A stretch of 64,000 nucleotides of DNA from Rubripirellula sp964225475. GTDB taxonomy: Bacteria; Planctomycetota; Planctomycetia; Pirellulales; Pirellulaceae. The notes beneath the pieces were generated by a model that was given only the letters and a program-made list of their open reading frames with translations, had not been told where the DNA came from and ran no database searches. The position numbers and the translations under genes are program-made. This document shows positions 9,316-18,251 of this stretch, piece after piece. The number at the start of each line of letters is the position of its first letter. Positions within the stretch are counted from its first letter, which is position 1. The stretch spans positions 34,656 to 98,655 of the forward strand of contig CAXQOB010000012.1 of the NCBI GenBank assembly GCA_964225475.1, written 5' to 3'.

Positions 9316-10596
9316 ATGAATCGATCTAATCTTTCGAAGAGGCTGACGGAATTTCGGGGGCACTTCTTTTCGTTGTATTGCATCATTGCTGCGTTCGGTA
9401 CGTATTTTTGCATGTATGCATTTCGAAAGCCCTTCACCGCAGCGACCTATGAGGATTCAGAGTGGTTTGGCGTCGGGTTGAAAACCTTGCTGATCGCTTC
9501 ACAAGTCGCTGGTTATACGCTTTCAAAATTCTTTGGCATTAAATTTGTCTCTGAAATCAAGAAGCGTCATCGCGGAATTGCGATTGTCATCTTGGTTTTA
9601 TCTGCAGAATTAGCACTGCTGCTTTTTGCCGTGACCCCCGCGCCTTGGAACTGTATTTGGCTTTTTTTTAATGGGCTACCTCTGGGGATGGTGTTCGGGC
9701 TGGTTTTGGGGTTTCTGGAGGGGAGGCGAGTATCCGAGGTGCTGGCGGCCGGGCTGTGTGCCAGCTTTATTGTCTCCTCTGGATTCGTGAAGACGGTTGG
9801 TCGTGCTTTACTGCAAAATGAGTTCGTAACAGAATCATGGATGCCTTTCTTTACAGGGCTCCTGTTTCTTTTACCACTCCTTTTGTTTGTTGGGATGCTT
9901 TCACGAATTCCGGAGCCAAATGATCGAGATGTTCTGTCGCGATCCGCTCGAGATCCAATGGACAAAGAGACACGTTTTAAGTTTTTTCGAGGGCATGCGG
10001 TTGGATTATCAAGCCTGATTTTGATCTACATGTTGATCACAGTGGTACGTAGCCTCCGTGACGATTTTGCTGTGGAAATTTGGTCTGATCTTGGGGTTGA
10101 GGACGAACCTGCCTTGTTCGCGATTTCTGAATTTTGGGTCATGTTTGGGGTAATCTTTATTAATGGATGCTTCAGTTTGATCAGTAATAATCGGGCTGCG
10201 TTTCTAAGTTCAATTGGTACAATTATCGTGGGCGGCGTCATCATCTTATCTGCTGTCTACGGACACTACGTCGATTTCTTTTCGCCAATGACCCTTATCA
10301 TTTTGCTTGGGGTCGGAATGTATCTTCCCTACGTCGCATTCCATACAACCATGTTCGAGAGGATGATTGCCGTCTGTAAGGAGACAGGAAACGTCGGGTA
10401 TCTGATGTATTTGGCAGACGCAGTTGGGTACCTGGGATATGTAGCAGTGCTTATATTTCGTAACCTCTATTCGGGGCAGCTCGGTTACCTTTCCTTATTG
10501 ATGATTAGTGCATCGGTTGTCGCGATCGTGTCATCAGTGGTCACGGTTTGGTTGTTATTTCATTTCTACGCACGAACGACCCATTCATCTCGCTAG
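9316..10596 (+). CDS. MFS-like transporter, DUF5690 family
   Basis: A 426-residue polytopic membrane protein with about 12 hydrophobic segments. The opening 'FGTYFCMYAFRKPF' is characteristic of the DUF5690 family, distantly related to major facilitator transporters of the organophosphate:phosphate antiporter (GlpT/UhpT) kind, which also carry a Y-x-x-RK-like segment early in helix 1. The ATG at 9316 is chosen because it follows the promoter-like site and has GAGG just upstream; an open frame reaches back to 9196. It precedes the FAD oxidase gene by 17 bases, so the two form an operon. A role as importer of an aminophosphonate or phosphate ester is inferred from the neighbours. Confidence 0.8.
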   Translation: MNRSNLSKRLTEFRGHFFSLYCIIAAFGTYFCMYAFRKPFTAATYEDSEWFGVGLKTLLIASQVAGYTLSKFFGIKFVSEIKKRHRGIAIVILVLSAELALLLFAVTPAPWNCIWLFFNGLPLGMVFGLVLGFLEGRRVSEVLAAGLCASFIVSSGFVKTVGRALLQNEFVTESWMPFFTGLLFLLPLLLFVGMLSRIPEPNDRDVLSRSARDPMDKETRFKFFRGHAVGLSSLILIYMLITVVRSLRDDFAVEIWSDLGVEDEPALFAISEFWVMFGVIFINGCFSLISNNRAAFLSSIGTIIVGGVIILSAVYGHYVDFFSPMTLIILLGVGMYLPYVAFHTTMFERMIAVCKETGNVGYLMYLADAVGYLGYVAVLIFRNLYSGQLGYLSLLMISASVVAIVSSVVTVWLLFHFYARTTHSSR

Positions 10597-10613
10597 GAGG
10601 ATGTTGCATCAAC

Positions 10614-11777
10614 ATGGAGAGTCAAGAAGCAGATCTCTTGGTGATTGGCGGTGGCGTTCTCGGCGCTTTTCATGCTTTTCATGCACTGCAACGCGGACTT
10701 CGTGTCACGATGTTGGAACGCAATTCCGAGCCTCTGGGAGCGACGGTGCGGAATTTTGGGCAGGTTGTTCCCTCGGGTATGGACTCTCACTGGCAGCAGT
10801 TGGGGCGACGGAGCCTCCAGATTTACCAGACATTGCAGAGCGAGGCAGATCTCTCGATTCGTCAGCAAGGTAGTATTTATATCGCTTCGGATGAGTGTGA
10901 ATTGGCGCTGCTGGAGGAGCTGGCCGATATCAACCGCCAAAACGATTACTGCTCCGAGTTGTTGTCAGCGAAGCAATGCTGCGAACGTTATCCCGGGTTG
11001 AGAACCGACTACTGTAAAGGCGGTCTCTTCTTTCCCGATGAATTATCACTCAACCCTCGCGAGATGATTCATCGATTGCATCGTCTGCTCAAGGCAAATG
11101 CTGATTACCACTGTTGTTTCAGTGCGGGGGTGAAAGAGCTCTCGGAAGTTGGTTCGGAAGGTGTCGTTGCAGTTACAGAATCGGATCAGCGTTATTACGC
11201 GAAACGAGCCATCTTGTGTGGCGGATGTGACTTTCGTTCACTGTTTCCTGATGTATTTCTTCGTAGCGGTTTGGTGACGGTTCAGTTGCAAATGACGCGT
11301 CTGAGGCCGAATACGGCTCAACGGTTACCTGGGAATATTTTGACAGGGTTGACGATCCGCCGGTATGAAAGTTTTTCATTCTGTCCGTCTTGGCAATCCG
11401 TGCAGTCGCAGAATGACGGTGAGGATTTTGCCACGAAGTGGGGGATTCACATTCTATTCAAGCAGGAGGTAGACGGCGGGATGATCCTTGGGGATTCACA
11501 CGAGTATGCAAAACTAGGTGAAGAGGCGAACCTAGACTTTGGTCTTCGGCAGGATATCACCGACTTCTTCATTCGCGAGGGTCGCAAGATTTTTGATTTG
11601 CCGCACTGGGAGATTGACACATCATGGATGGGGCGATACTCACAGACCTCTGACCCCTCTGGTATCTTTAAAGAGACGATTGGAGACCGAATTCATATCG
11701 TTACCGGGATTGGTGGCAAGGGAATGACCGCGAGCCCTGGATTTGCTGAGAACCACATCGGGGAGATTTTTTCATGA
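10614..11777 (+). CDS. FAD-dependent aminophosphonate oxidase (TIGR03364 type)
   Basis: A 387-residue DAO-fold flavoprotein. The FAD-binding GGGVLG is at residues 12-17, followed by the acidic LERN at 34-37. 'GATVRNFGQVVPSG' (42-55) is typical of the TIGR03364 clade, which is always reported near phosphonatase-like genes. Members studied as PbfC/PbfD oxidise 2-aminoethylphosphonate or its N-methyl form to phosphonoacetaldehyde; whether this one prefers AEP, methyl-AEP or a hydroxylated form cannot be told. The frame opens upstream at 10548 inside the transporter gene; the ATG at 10614 is preferred, with AGGAGG at 10595-10600. The stop overlaps the next start (ATGA at 11774-11777), so translation is probably coupled. 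Confidence 0.88.
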   Translation: MESQEADLLVIGGGVLGAFHAFHALQRGLRVTMLERNSEPLGATVRNFGQVVPSGMDSHWQQLGRRSLQIYQTLQSEADLSIRQQGSIYIASDECELALLEELADINRQNDYCSELLSAKQCCERYPGLRTDYCKGGLFFPDELSLNPREMIHRLHRLLKANADYHCCFSAGVKELSEVGSEGVVAVTESDQRYYAKRAILCGGCDFRSLFPDVFLRSGLVTVQLQMTRLRPNTAQRLPGNILTGLTIRRYESFSFCPSWQSVQSQNDGEDFATKWGIHILFKQEVDGGMILGDSHEYAKLGEEANLDFGLRQDITDFFIREGRKIFDLPHWEIDTSWMGRYSQTSDPSGIFKETIGDRIHIVTGIGGKGMTASPGFAENHIGEIFS

Positions 11778-12442
11778 TAAAGTTGGTCGTATTCGACATG
11801 GCTGGGACAACCGTTGATGAGGACAATGTTGTCTACAAGACGGTAAGAGCGGCGATCAATTCAGCCGGTTACTCTTTCACTCAAGATCAAGTGCAAGCGG
11901 CAGGCGCCGGTAAGGAAAAATCCCAGGCCATACGTGATGTTCTGGCTCTTGATGGATCGGAGCATGATGAAGAAGAGGTGCAAGTCATCTTCGCTGATTT
12001 CAAGAGGCTTCTCGCCGCGGCTTACTGCGATCTAGATGTACGCGAGCAGCCCTACACCACAGAGGTCTTTGAAGCGTTACGTGAGCGGGGAATCAAAGTG
12101 GTGCTGAATACGGGATACGATCGAAAAACTGCAGAAAGCTTGATCGACAAGATTGGATGGAAACTGCATGAACACTTTGATGCATTGGTGACGGCCAGCG
12201 ATGTCGAGAATGGTCGCCCGGCGCCCGATATGATTCACCTTGCTATGGATCGAGTTGGGGTCAGCGAATCCAAAGCGGTGGTCAAAATAGGTGACTCGCA
12301 AATTGATATTCACGAAGGTAAGAACAGTGATTGTGGAGTGACGATAGGGATTACAACAGGTGCTCAGACTCAGTCGCAACTATTGGAGGCCAGTCCAACA
12401 TACATCATTCACTCACTGCGTGAATTATTAGAGCTTGTTTGA
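11774..12442 (+). CDS. phosphonatase-like hydrolase (TIGR03351 type)
   Basis: A 222-residue HAD-superfamily enzyme related to phosphonoacetaldehyde hydrolase PhnX. Motif I is DMAGTT (8-13), with Ala in place of the usual second Asp, as in phosphonatases. The cap segment GAGKEK places Lys47 where PhnX has its Schiff-base lysine. The usual motif III lysine is replaced by Arg in NGRPAPDM. The acidic motif is KIGDSQIDI. These features predict cleavage of the C-P bond of phosphonoacetaldehyde or a close analogue to give phosphate and an aldehyde. It is the last gene of the plus-strand trio and overlaps the FAD oxidase stop by four bases. No PhnW transaminase is present, which fits the oxidase supplying the aldehyde. 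Confidence 0.88.
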   Translation: MIKLVVFDMAGTTVDEDNVVYKTVRAAINSAGYSFTQDQVQAAGAGKEKSQAIRDVLALDGSEHDEEEVQVIFADFKRLLAAAYCDLDVREQPYTTEVFEALRERGIKVVLNTGYDRKTAESLIDKIGWKLHEHFDALVTASDVENGRPAPDMIHLAMDRVGVSESKAVVKIGDSQIDIHEGKNSDCGVTIGITTGAQTQSQLLEASPTYIIHSLRELLELV

Positions 12443-12643
12443 TTCTGGGGTAAGCTGCAGGGGTAGCTTTATTTGATATCGAGTCAATTCCGCAGTGTTA
12501 TGGTTCTGCAAGCAGTGAAGAGGATCTGGCTGTTTATTTAACGATCCATCACATTCCGGTAGTGCACAGGTGTGTTAGTCGGTGACGATTGCGTTACAAT
12601 TCACACGAATTATGGGTCAGTTGTTTCTTTTTCGGAATATACA

Positions 12644-12838
12644 ATGAAAGTTACCGGTTTAAAATTCTTGGCGTTAAGCTTTTTCGCTGTTTCACTATTT
12701 GGTTGCAACGCGTCAACGGAGCCCACCAATACGGTTGGTAATGCGGAGCAGTCTGCAATCGATGCATACGAATCTGCGTTGGCAGAAGAAGAAGGAGCGA
12801 TGGATGAAGCACCTCCATCGGAGGACTTGGAGGAGTAA
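12644..12838 (+). CDS. small acidic lipoprotein
   Basis: A 64-residue protein with a short lysine-containing N-terminus, a hydrophobic run and the lipobox SLFGC near residues 19-23, then an acidic Glu/Asp/Ala-rich tail ending in EDLEE. The frame is open further upstream, but the ATG at 12644 gives a clean lipoprotein signal. No domain is recognised. It follows the phosphonatase-like gene by about 200 bases and is closed by the strong terminator at 12904-12945, so it probably has its own transcript. The function is unknown. Confidence 0.65.
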   Translation: MKVTGLKFLALSFFAVSLFGCNASTEPTNTVGNAEQSAIDAYESALAEEEGAMDEAPPSEDLEE

Positions 12839-12903
12839 TCGCCCTCCACTCCAAGATCGATAAGGAGATGGGTGGTCATTTTGAAGTGAGATGCCTGATC
12901 CAA

Positions 12904-12945
12904 AATAAAAAACCCACTCAGTTACCTGAGTGGGTTTTCTTTTTG
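12904..12945. terminator. bidirectional intrinsic terminator
   Basis: A perfect 11-base-pair stem (12911-12921 with 12926-12936) closes a TTAC loop. An A-rich run lies before the left arm and a T-rich run after the right arm, so it can act on both strands. It sits between the convergent small lipoprotein gene and the DUF1559 gene and is the clearest terminator in the window. Confidence 0.88.
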
Positions 12946-12975
12946 CATCACGGTATTCGATTTGAATCAATCTGA

Positions 12976-14232
12976 TTATTGATTCAACTGTTCCTCAATC
13001 GTTTCCTTCGAGGCGCGAGATCCGAGTGCACCCCACAAGCCATAAGGGCTTTCTGAGCCGGGAGTGTTGATGCGATTATTCAGCCAGACCATCGGTGCTC
13101 GGTTGTCGCCGGCTTCAATCGAATCCGTGATAAACACCACTGCTCCATCGGCCATTAGAACGTGCGCTCCACCTTGGTGACGACTCGAAGCGGACCATAC
13201 ACCGGTTTGACCGGCATTGTTTCCGCTGCAGATTTCTGCATTGGGTGGCAGAATCGTGTGGAACCCAGACGCATAGGGACGGAAATCCGCCCAGCGGTAT
13301 CCGCGTCGTGCAGCCACACCATCCAATGCGACCCCCTGCGCCCAGAATCTTGGTCGCTCAGGGTCGATCTGCCCCTGATCAGCACACCACTTGGGATTGT
13401 CCCTAATGGATCTTGGTGGGTTCTGGCTACGGTTTCGCGTTGAGCTGGTGCGGTTATCGCGATCCCCTAGATCCGTCGCAATTTCACCCATTGCAACCGT
13501 ATTAGCGAGTCCATCGAGAATATCACGGAATTTGGATTCCTTGTGAGGTACGAAGACACCACGATCAGCTGCTCGACTCTGTCGATTCCAACCATTGTTG
13601 CTGAAGTTCATGATTCCAGGCGTGCGAAAGCGAAGGTGTCCTGGGCCTCGGACGGACCACCACATTGAGTCGCCCATGCAGACGGCGTAGTTAGTTCTTC
13701 CCAAAGCAGGAAGGCCTTGGCCCGGATCACTCGGGCAACGCAGCGTTGGTATCTCAGTGACCCAAGGCTGGTAGCGGATCTGAGACGGCACTGGTCCCAT
13801 TGCCGGCCAAGGTACCGTGTACGGTGTGTCAGGTGCTAAAGCATTAACAAGACTTGGATTGCTGATCTGCTCCCAAACTGCCTGTTGCTCGATAAAGGGG
13901 GTGAGCCCAACAAGTGCACTCAGACGCCAGGCATTCGCAGCGCCATAGTTGGACCACCAGTTGGTCGTAGCTCCCCTGCTACCCGCAGGTGCGATTCCAC
14001 CGAGTGTATCGGTGCCGGCACCATGAGTTGGTAACTGCTTGTAGGCACTGTGGTAGTTATGGATGGCTAAACCGATTTGTTTGAAATTATTGCTGCAGCT
14101 CATTCGCCTCGCTGCTTCCCTCGCAGCTTGAACCGCCGGCAACAACAAGCCAACAAGAATACCGATGATGGCGATCACCACCAGAAGTTCGACAAGGGTA
14201 AATCCCAAGCGATCTTTTTTATTAATCTTCAT
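12976..14232 (-). CDS. DUF1559 protein with type IV prepilin-like leader
   Basis: A 418-residue secreted protein. The N-terminal leader is cut after Gly10 (LG|FTLVE), with the conserved Glu15 at position +5, and is followed by one long hydrophobic helix and the AREAARRMSC segment standard for this family. The C-terminal region carries the GGAHVLMADGAV signature (H-x8-DG type) of DUF1559. These proteins occur in dozens of copies per planctomycete genome; they are thought to be pseudopilin-like surface proteins processed by a PilD-type peptidase. A GTG start two codons upstream is possible, but the ATG at 14230-14232 has AGGAG five bases before it. Confidence 0.93.
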   Translation of the reverse strand: MKINKKDRLGFTLVELLVVIAIIGILVGLLLPAVQAAREAARRMSCSNNFKQIGLAIHNYHSAYKQLPTHGAGTDTLGGIAPAGSRGATTNWWSNYGAANAWRLSALVGLTPFIEQQAVWEQISNPSLVNALAPDTPYTVPWPAMGPVPSQIRYQPWVTEIPTLRCPSDPGQGLPALGRTNYAVCMGDSMWWSVRGPGHLRFRTPGIMNFSNNGWNRQSRAADRGVFVPHKESKFRDILDGLANTVAMGEIATDLGDRDNRTSSTRNRSQNPPRSIRDNPKWCADQGQIDPERPRFWAQGVALDGVAARRGYRWADFRPYASGFHTILPPNAEICSGNNAGQTGVWSASSRHQGGAHVLMADGAVVFITDSIEAGDNRAPMVWLNNRINTPGSESPYGLWGALGSRASKETIEEQLNQ

Positions 14233-14537
14233 GAACACTCCTATGAGATAAGGGAACTACGGTTGAGTAGGCTAACAGCTTTGACCTAGTTGCTGAAGAT
14301 TTGTCCCACATTATGGTTTCAAAAACTCGGTTTTTCTCTACGTAGAGGGCAGAACTCTCTACTACTTGGTGGGGCAGAAACCACCATCCTTTTCCCCTTC
14401 AATCCTTGTCATTAGATGTGATTGAAAATCAGGATTGATCCTAGATCGCCCACGGAGAAGTCCTCAGCTCACCGAGTCTCGGTTGGAAATATGATCTTAG
14501 CGACGAGTTTGACTGCGGGATGGAAGAGGGTTCACCA
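14233..14537. other. intergenic with palindromic elements
   Basis: 305 bases upstream of the DUF1559 gene and downstream of the CRTAC1-like gene, both on the minus strand. It contains a perfect 12-base palindrome CTCTACGTAGAG (14336-14347), about 104 bases before the DUF1559 start, and a TGGTGG/CCACCA hairpin (14367-14386). Either could be an operator or transcript end. No open frame here is convincing. Confidence 0.5.
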
Positions 14538-17500
14538 TCAAGGGTTTGATGGATGATAGGTGAAGGGTTGCTGATCAGCTTCTGTGAGCAGGTGTTGATG
14601 GTTGGTTTCAAGGTTCTTGAATTGCTGGGTCAGGCCGCTGGGCCATTGCACCTCGACATCGCATCGTAGAACTGCTTGACCTAAACCGATTCGCAGTGTT
14701 CTCTCGTTGCTGCATAGGTAGCCATCGCCGGCTAGTAGCCAAGCTGACCATGTCTGCTCATCGGATTTGACTCGGATTAAGGAACCCACAGCGTCCCGAC
14801 TACTGGCCGTGCCTCTCAGATCGAGACTGATCCGTGTTCCAACCTGCGTGCAGTGATTAATAAGTAACGCTGTTGGCTCGGTTTGATGGGTTACCACAAA
14901 ATCTGATGCGTGGTCACCATTGGCGTCGATCGTCCATAACGCACGAGCCACGTGTGGATTCTGGAAGTACTCACTTTTGATTTGCTCCCCAACGGAAACG
15001 TAGGTGGAGGATTCACCGCGTTGAAAGAGTTGCATGGGATGTTCATAGAGAGATTTTTCATTTCCACGAGAGAACATGTCCACGTGACCGTTAGCGACAA
15101 TCAGTTCTAATTTCCCACTTGCATTCAAATCGACAGCTTCTGTACCAAATCCAACCAAAGGCATTGTGCATGACGCAAGATTCACGGTGGATGTAACATC
15201 TTGCCAAAGCCCCGAAGAACGATTGTCGTGCAAAGTGTTGTATTCTTTGTCAAAGTTTGTGACGTAAAAATCAAGATCGCCATCCTGATCAAAGTCTGCC
15301 GAGGCGATCCCCATCGACCCTTGAGAAAGTGCTCGATCATCAGTGCCAAGGCCTCTCAACATGCCTGATTCGATCAGCAAATCTTGCGGTTTATCACTCT
15401 CGCTTTTCTGTCGGAATGACCAGAGATGATTGTTGGTCATGTCGTTGGCAATGAAAATGTCGTTTCCGACCTCTTCATCCAATGCGCCAACAACAATTCC
15501 CAATCCACGTCCTAGTACAGTAGGTTTTGCTTTCCAAGTTTTGGTGCAGTCTTTTAATCTTCCATCAGCTTGTGCTTGATAGAAATGATCGGCAGCTGCT
15601 GCGAATTTCACCGGGCTACAGGATCGAAAGACATCACTCTCTGGCATCGGGCATGTTACCGTAACGGGTTCAGTTCCATCGCAGTAATTCACAATGGCAA
15701 TATCATTTAAACCATCTCCGTTCAGATCTGCGATCGCCCCGCTTGTTGACCATTGTGGCTCATTGATATCCAAAAGTTGCGTGCGATCAGAGAAGGTTCC
15801 ATCTCCGTTGTTTACCAGCAGGGTGTTGGGGCCATAATTCAGAATCAAGAGGTCCGGAAATCCGTCTTCATTGATGTCGCCCACTGCGATGCCTTGAGTG
15901 AATCCGCGTTCATCCGAATTAGAAGCAAGGGAGCATTCGGTGAAGTGCCCGAGTTGATTTCGAAAAAGAGCGTTGGGTTTGGAGTCCTTCCTCGGTGGCT
16001 TTCCCTCCGCCGCAGCAAGGTAGAGATCGCTCCAGCCATCGAGGTCAAAGTCTAAGGTTCCACCACCACAACCAAGTGTTTGGTAGAGCATGATTCCTGG
16101 TTGATCAAGCTTGTCACTGGTTTTCCCAAAGAAATCTAAGCCTCGCTTCATCGCTTCGTTGCTAAGCTCGTAGGTTGAGGTTTTATCTGGCACGCCGGAC
16201 AGCGCTGCTCTTCGAACCGGGTTGAACCGGCTGATTGACGGGATCTCCAGACTGGTTAAGTCGATCTGCAATTCAGGAGAATTGAGAGTGGTCTGCCACG
16301 GCGTGTCACGAGATAATTGACTGATTAACTCAGCACGGGTCTCTTCCGCTTTGACGGCATCATCTTCAGGTAACTGCAAAGCGATTGAGCACCATGCCTC
16401 TGCTTCCCAAAGTCGACCCAGCTTCTGTAATGTTTTTGCAAGTTCGATTGCGGTTTCCCTAGAGACTCCTCCGGTACGCTCAAATTTTTGCTTCTGTTGG
16501 TTGAAAGTGCTTAGCAAAGTGGCTCTTTGATCGATGCGTTCCAAGAGCGAGTCGGTGAATATAGATCTAGTTGTGAACGGTTCATTCGCTTCAGTGGCTA
16601 CCGTTTCTGAATTAATCAGCATGCGTTTTACGGTCAGGCTTAGCTTGGTCCAGGCCTCCACTAAGTCTGAATCCACTTTGGTTGCTTCCCAGTAACACCT
16701 CGCGGCTTCACGAAACTTTTCCTTAGCCCTTGCCCAGTCGCCCATCGCCATCCAGTATTCGGGGTAGCCAACGATACTGACCGTCAATTGGTCGACCCAT
16801 TTCTCAAAGGCTTTCCAATCTCCGTCGCCCGCAAGGGACCTGCCGAGTAAACCTTGTGCAGGGGCGTATTCGGGATAGGGGTCAACGATGCTTTGAAGGA
16901 TTTTTATTGCACCATCAAAATCACGTTCGTCATATTTTTGACGCGCATAACCGAGAAGAGGTCGCGTATCATCGGGATTGCGTTCTGTCATTTGCAAGAG
17001 TGGTTGAGCATCCATCGTTCGATATTCGGTATTGCTCAATGCTTTCAGTAATTCAACGTCAAATTTTCTAACGCGAATCAAGTAACGCCCGTGTGGCAGA
17101 CCCGCCTGTCGATCTTCGCTTCCCATCAACAGGTCGAATAACCATCGACGTGATTCGTGTTGCTCAGGGTGTTCATTCACTGCGTTCGAGAGTAGTTCCA
17201 ATCCATCGAATAAGTCACCCACACTCACCATCGCAATCATTGCCTGTTGGACTCGTTTGGGGTTGGTATAGTTATCGGCGACACACGCGAGCTTCAGGTA
17301 TTTGGCTGCATCGTCAGCTCTCTGTGTATCGTTTGCCAAGCGAGCCAGCTTTGTTAACACCTCAGGATCATCACTGTGGTCAGCGGCAACCTGTTCGGCA
17401 TAGCTCCACGCTTCCTCGAAAAGACCCCTGCGAATAGCAGATTCCATCGCACGCAGTGGACGCACCGTTGGATGCTGGACCGATTTTGGTGGTTCCGTTC

Positions 17501-17762
17501 CACAGCCTCCGGTCAAAAGTAAGGTGATGCAGGTGATCAACAGAGCGATCAAGTTTTGCTTGGAGACTTGGAGCCTGATTCTCAGCAAGGCATCGCACAG
17601 GGAACAGCCGCCGTCCAAGGAAATGGGTGGATGGTCAAGGCAGTCATTTTGCTTGATGGACCCTGTGGGACGGACGTGTGACATGAGGTTTGGCGCTGAT
17701 GGGTACGAAAAGTTGTTTAGGTAACTCGAGAAATAAACTGGCGTTGTTTGTTGCCGTTCCAT
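14538..17762 (-). CDS. TPR and FG-GAP (CRTAC1/ASPIC-UnbV) lipoprotein
   Basis: Up to 1074 residues. A hydrophobic segment and lipobox (LLLTGGC) lie unusually far in, near residues 72-88, so the ATG at 17762 may be too early. A TTG near residue 60 would give a normal lipoprotein signal. The middle (about 95-480) is built of TPR-like helical repeats. From about 540 to 960 come FG-GAP/VCBS blades with calcium-type loops such as DFDLDGWSD, DINEDGFPD, DLNGDGLND and DFDQDGDLD. The end (about 970-1060) is an ASPIC/UnbV module (RGTASSRDAVGSLIRV ... VEVQWPSG). Such proteins are secreted, probably cell-surface binding proteins. It is divergent from the other FG-GAP lipoprotein at 18252. Confidence 0.87.
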   Translation of the reverse strand: MERQQTTPVYFSSYLNNFSYPSAPNLMSHVRPTGSIKQNDCLDHPPISLDGGCSLCDALLRIRLQVSKQNLIALLITCITLLLTGGCGTEPPKSVQHPTVRPLRAMESAIRRGLFEEAWSYAEQVAADHSDDPEVLTKLARLANDTQRADDAAKYLKLACVADNYTNPKRVQQAMIAMVSVGDLFDGLELLSNAVNEHPEQHESRRWLFDLLMGSEDRQAGLPHGRYLIRVRKFDVELLKALSNTEYRTMDAQPLLQMTERNPDDTRPLLGYARQKYDERDFDGAIKILQSIVDPYPEYAPAQGLLGRSLAGDGDWKAFEKWVDQLTVSIVGYPEYWMAMGDWARAKEKFREAARCYWEATKVDSDLVEAWTKLSLTVKRMLINSETVATEANEPFTTRSIFTDSLLERIDQRATLLSTFNQQKQKFERTGGVSRETAIELAKTLQKLGRLWEAEAWCSIALQLPEDDAVKAEETRAELISQLSRDTPWQTTLNSPELQIDLTSLEIPSISRFNPVRRAALSGVPDKTSTYELSNEAMKRGLDFFGKTSDKLDQPGIMLYQTLGCGGGTLDFDLDGWSDLYLAAAEGKPPRKDSKPNALFRNQLGHFTECSLASNSDERGFTQGIAVGDINEDGFPDLLILNYGPNTLLVNNGDGTFSDRTQLLDINEPQWSTSGAIADLNGDGLNDIAIVNYCDGTEPVTVTCPMPESDVFRSCSPVKFAAAADHFYQAQADGRLKDCTKTWKAKPTVLGRGLGIVVGALDEEVGNDIFIANDMTNNHLWSFRQKSESDKPQDLLIESGMLRGLGTDDRALSQGSMGIASADFDQDGDLDFYVTNFDKEYNTLHDNRSSGLWQDVTSTVNLASCTMPLVGFGTEAVDLNASGKLELIVANGHVDMFSRGNEKSLYEHPMQLFQRGESSTYVSVGEQIKSEYFQNPHVARALWTIDANGDHASDFVVTHQTEPTALLINHCTQVGTRISLDLRGTASSRDAVGSLIRVKSDEQTWSAWLLAGDGYLCSNERTLRIGLGQAVLRCDVEVQWPSGLTQQFKNLETNHQHLLTEADQQPFTYHPSNP

Positions 17763-18251
17763 TGATCGTTGCCGCTCAACCGATCGCTGCCAGTGAATCG
17801 ATAACCGGCCGATTCCTGTAACTCATTGTTTCAAATCCGATTCCGCTTGCAACGGGCTAGGGTTGGTCGCAAGGATTTGGTTTGTGAAATACGGCTGAGG
17901 TCACGCGCAAACCGTTCTGATCAACAAGTTATCGGTGATGACGGATCAGGATTGCAGAAGCGTTAGCACGAGGGATGGAGAAGCAATGAAATGGTTTGGC
18001 TCACCAACGGTTATTGTATTGGATTTTTTTCGGTCACCACCCGGCCGGTGGGAGTCATTGAATCTGTTCGGCCGTTTTACCTGTCAATGGACCTGCATTT
18101 GTGTTGGTCGCCTGTTTTTTTAACCGATGGTAAAGATCATTCTAGATTTGTCTCCACCCAAAAGCTGTGTTTTTGATGCTTGTTTTGTAACTTACGTCAG
18201 ACGAATTCGTGGTATTCTTGACGCCACGCTGTTTTCTTTGTTCCATCACCG
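17763..18251. other. divergent intergenic region between two FG-GAP genes
   Basis: About 490 bases that must hold the promoters of both flanking genes. A 45-codon frame from ATG 17986 has a GGAG seven bases upstream, but it carries no signal peptide or recognisable pattern and is not supported. A short CCACC/GGTGG hairpin sits near 18038-18052. No RNA gene is seen. Confidence 0.45.

Noticed and set aside
17986..18123. 45-codon frame with GGAG seven bases upstream of its ATG
   Set aside because: No signal peptide or recognisable pattern, and it lies in a divergent promoter region; a chance frame is more likely.
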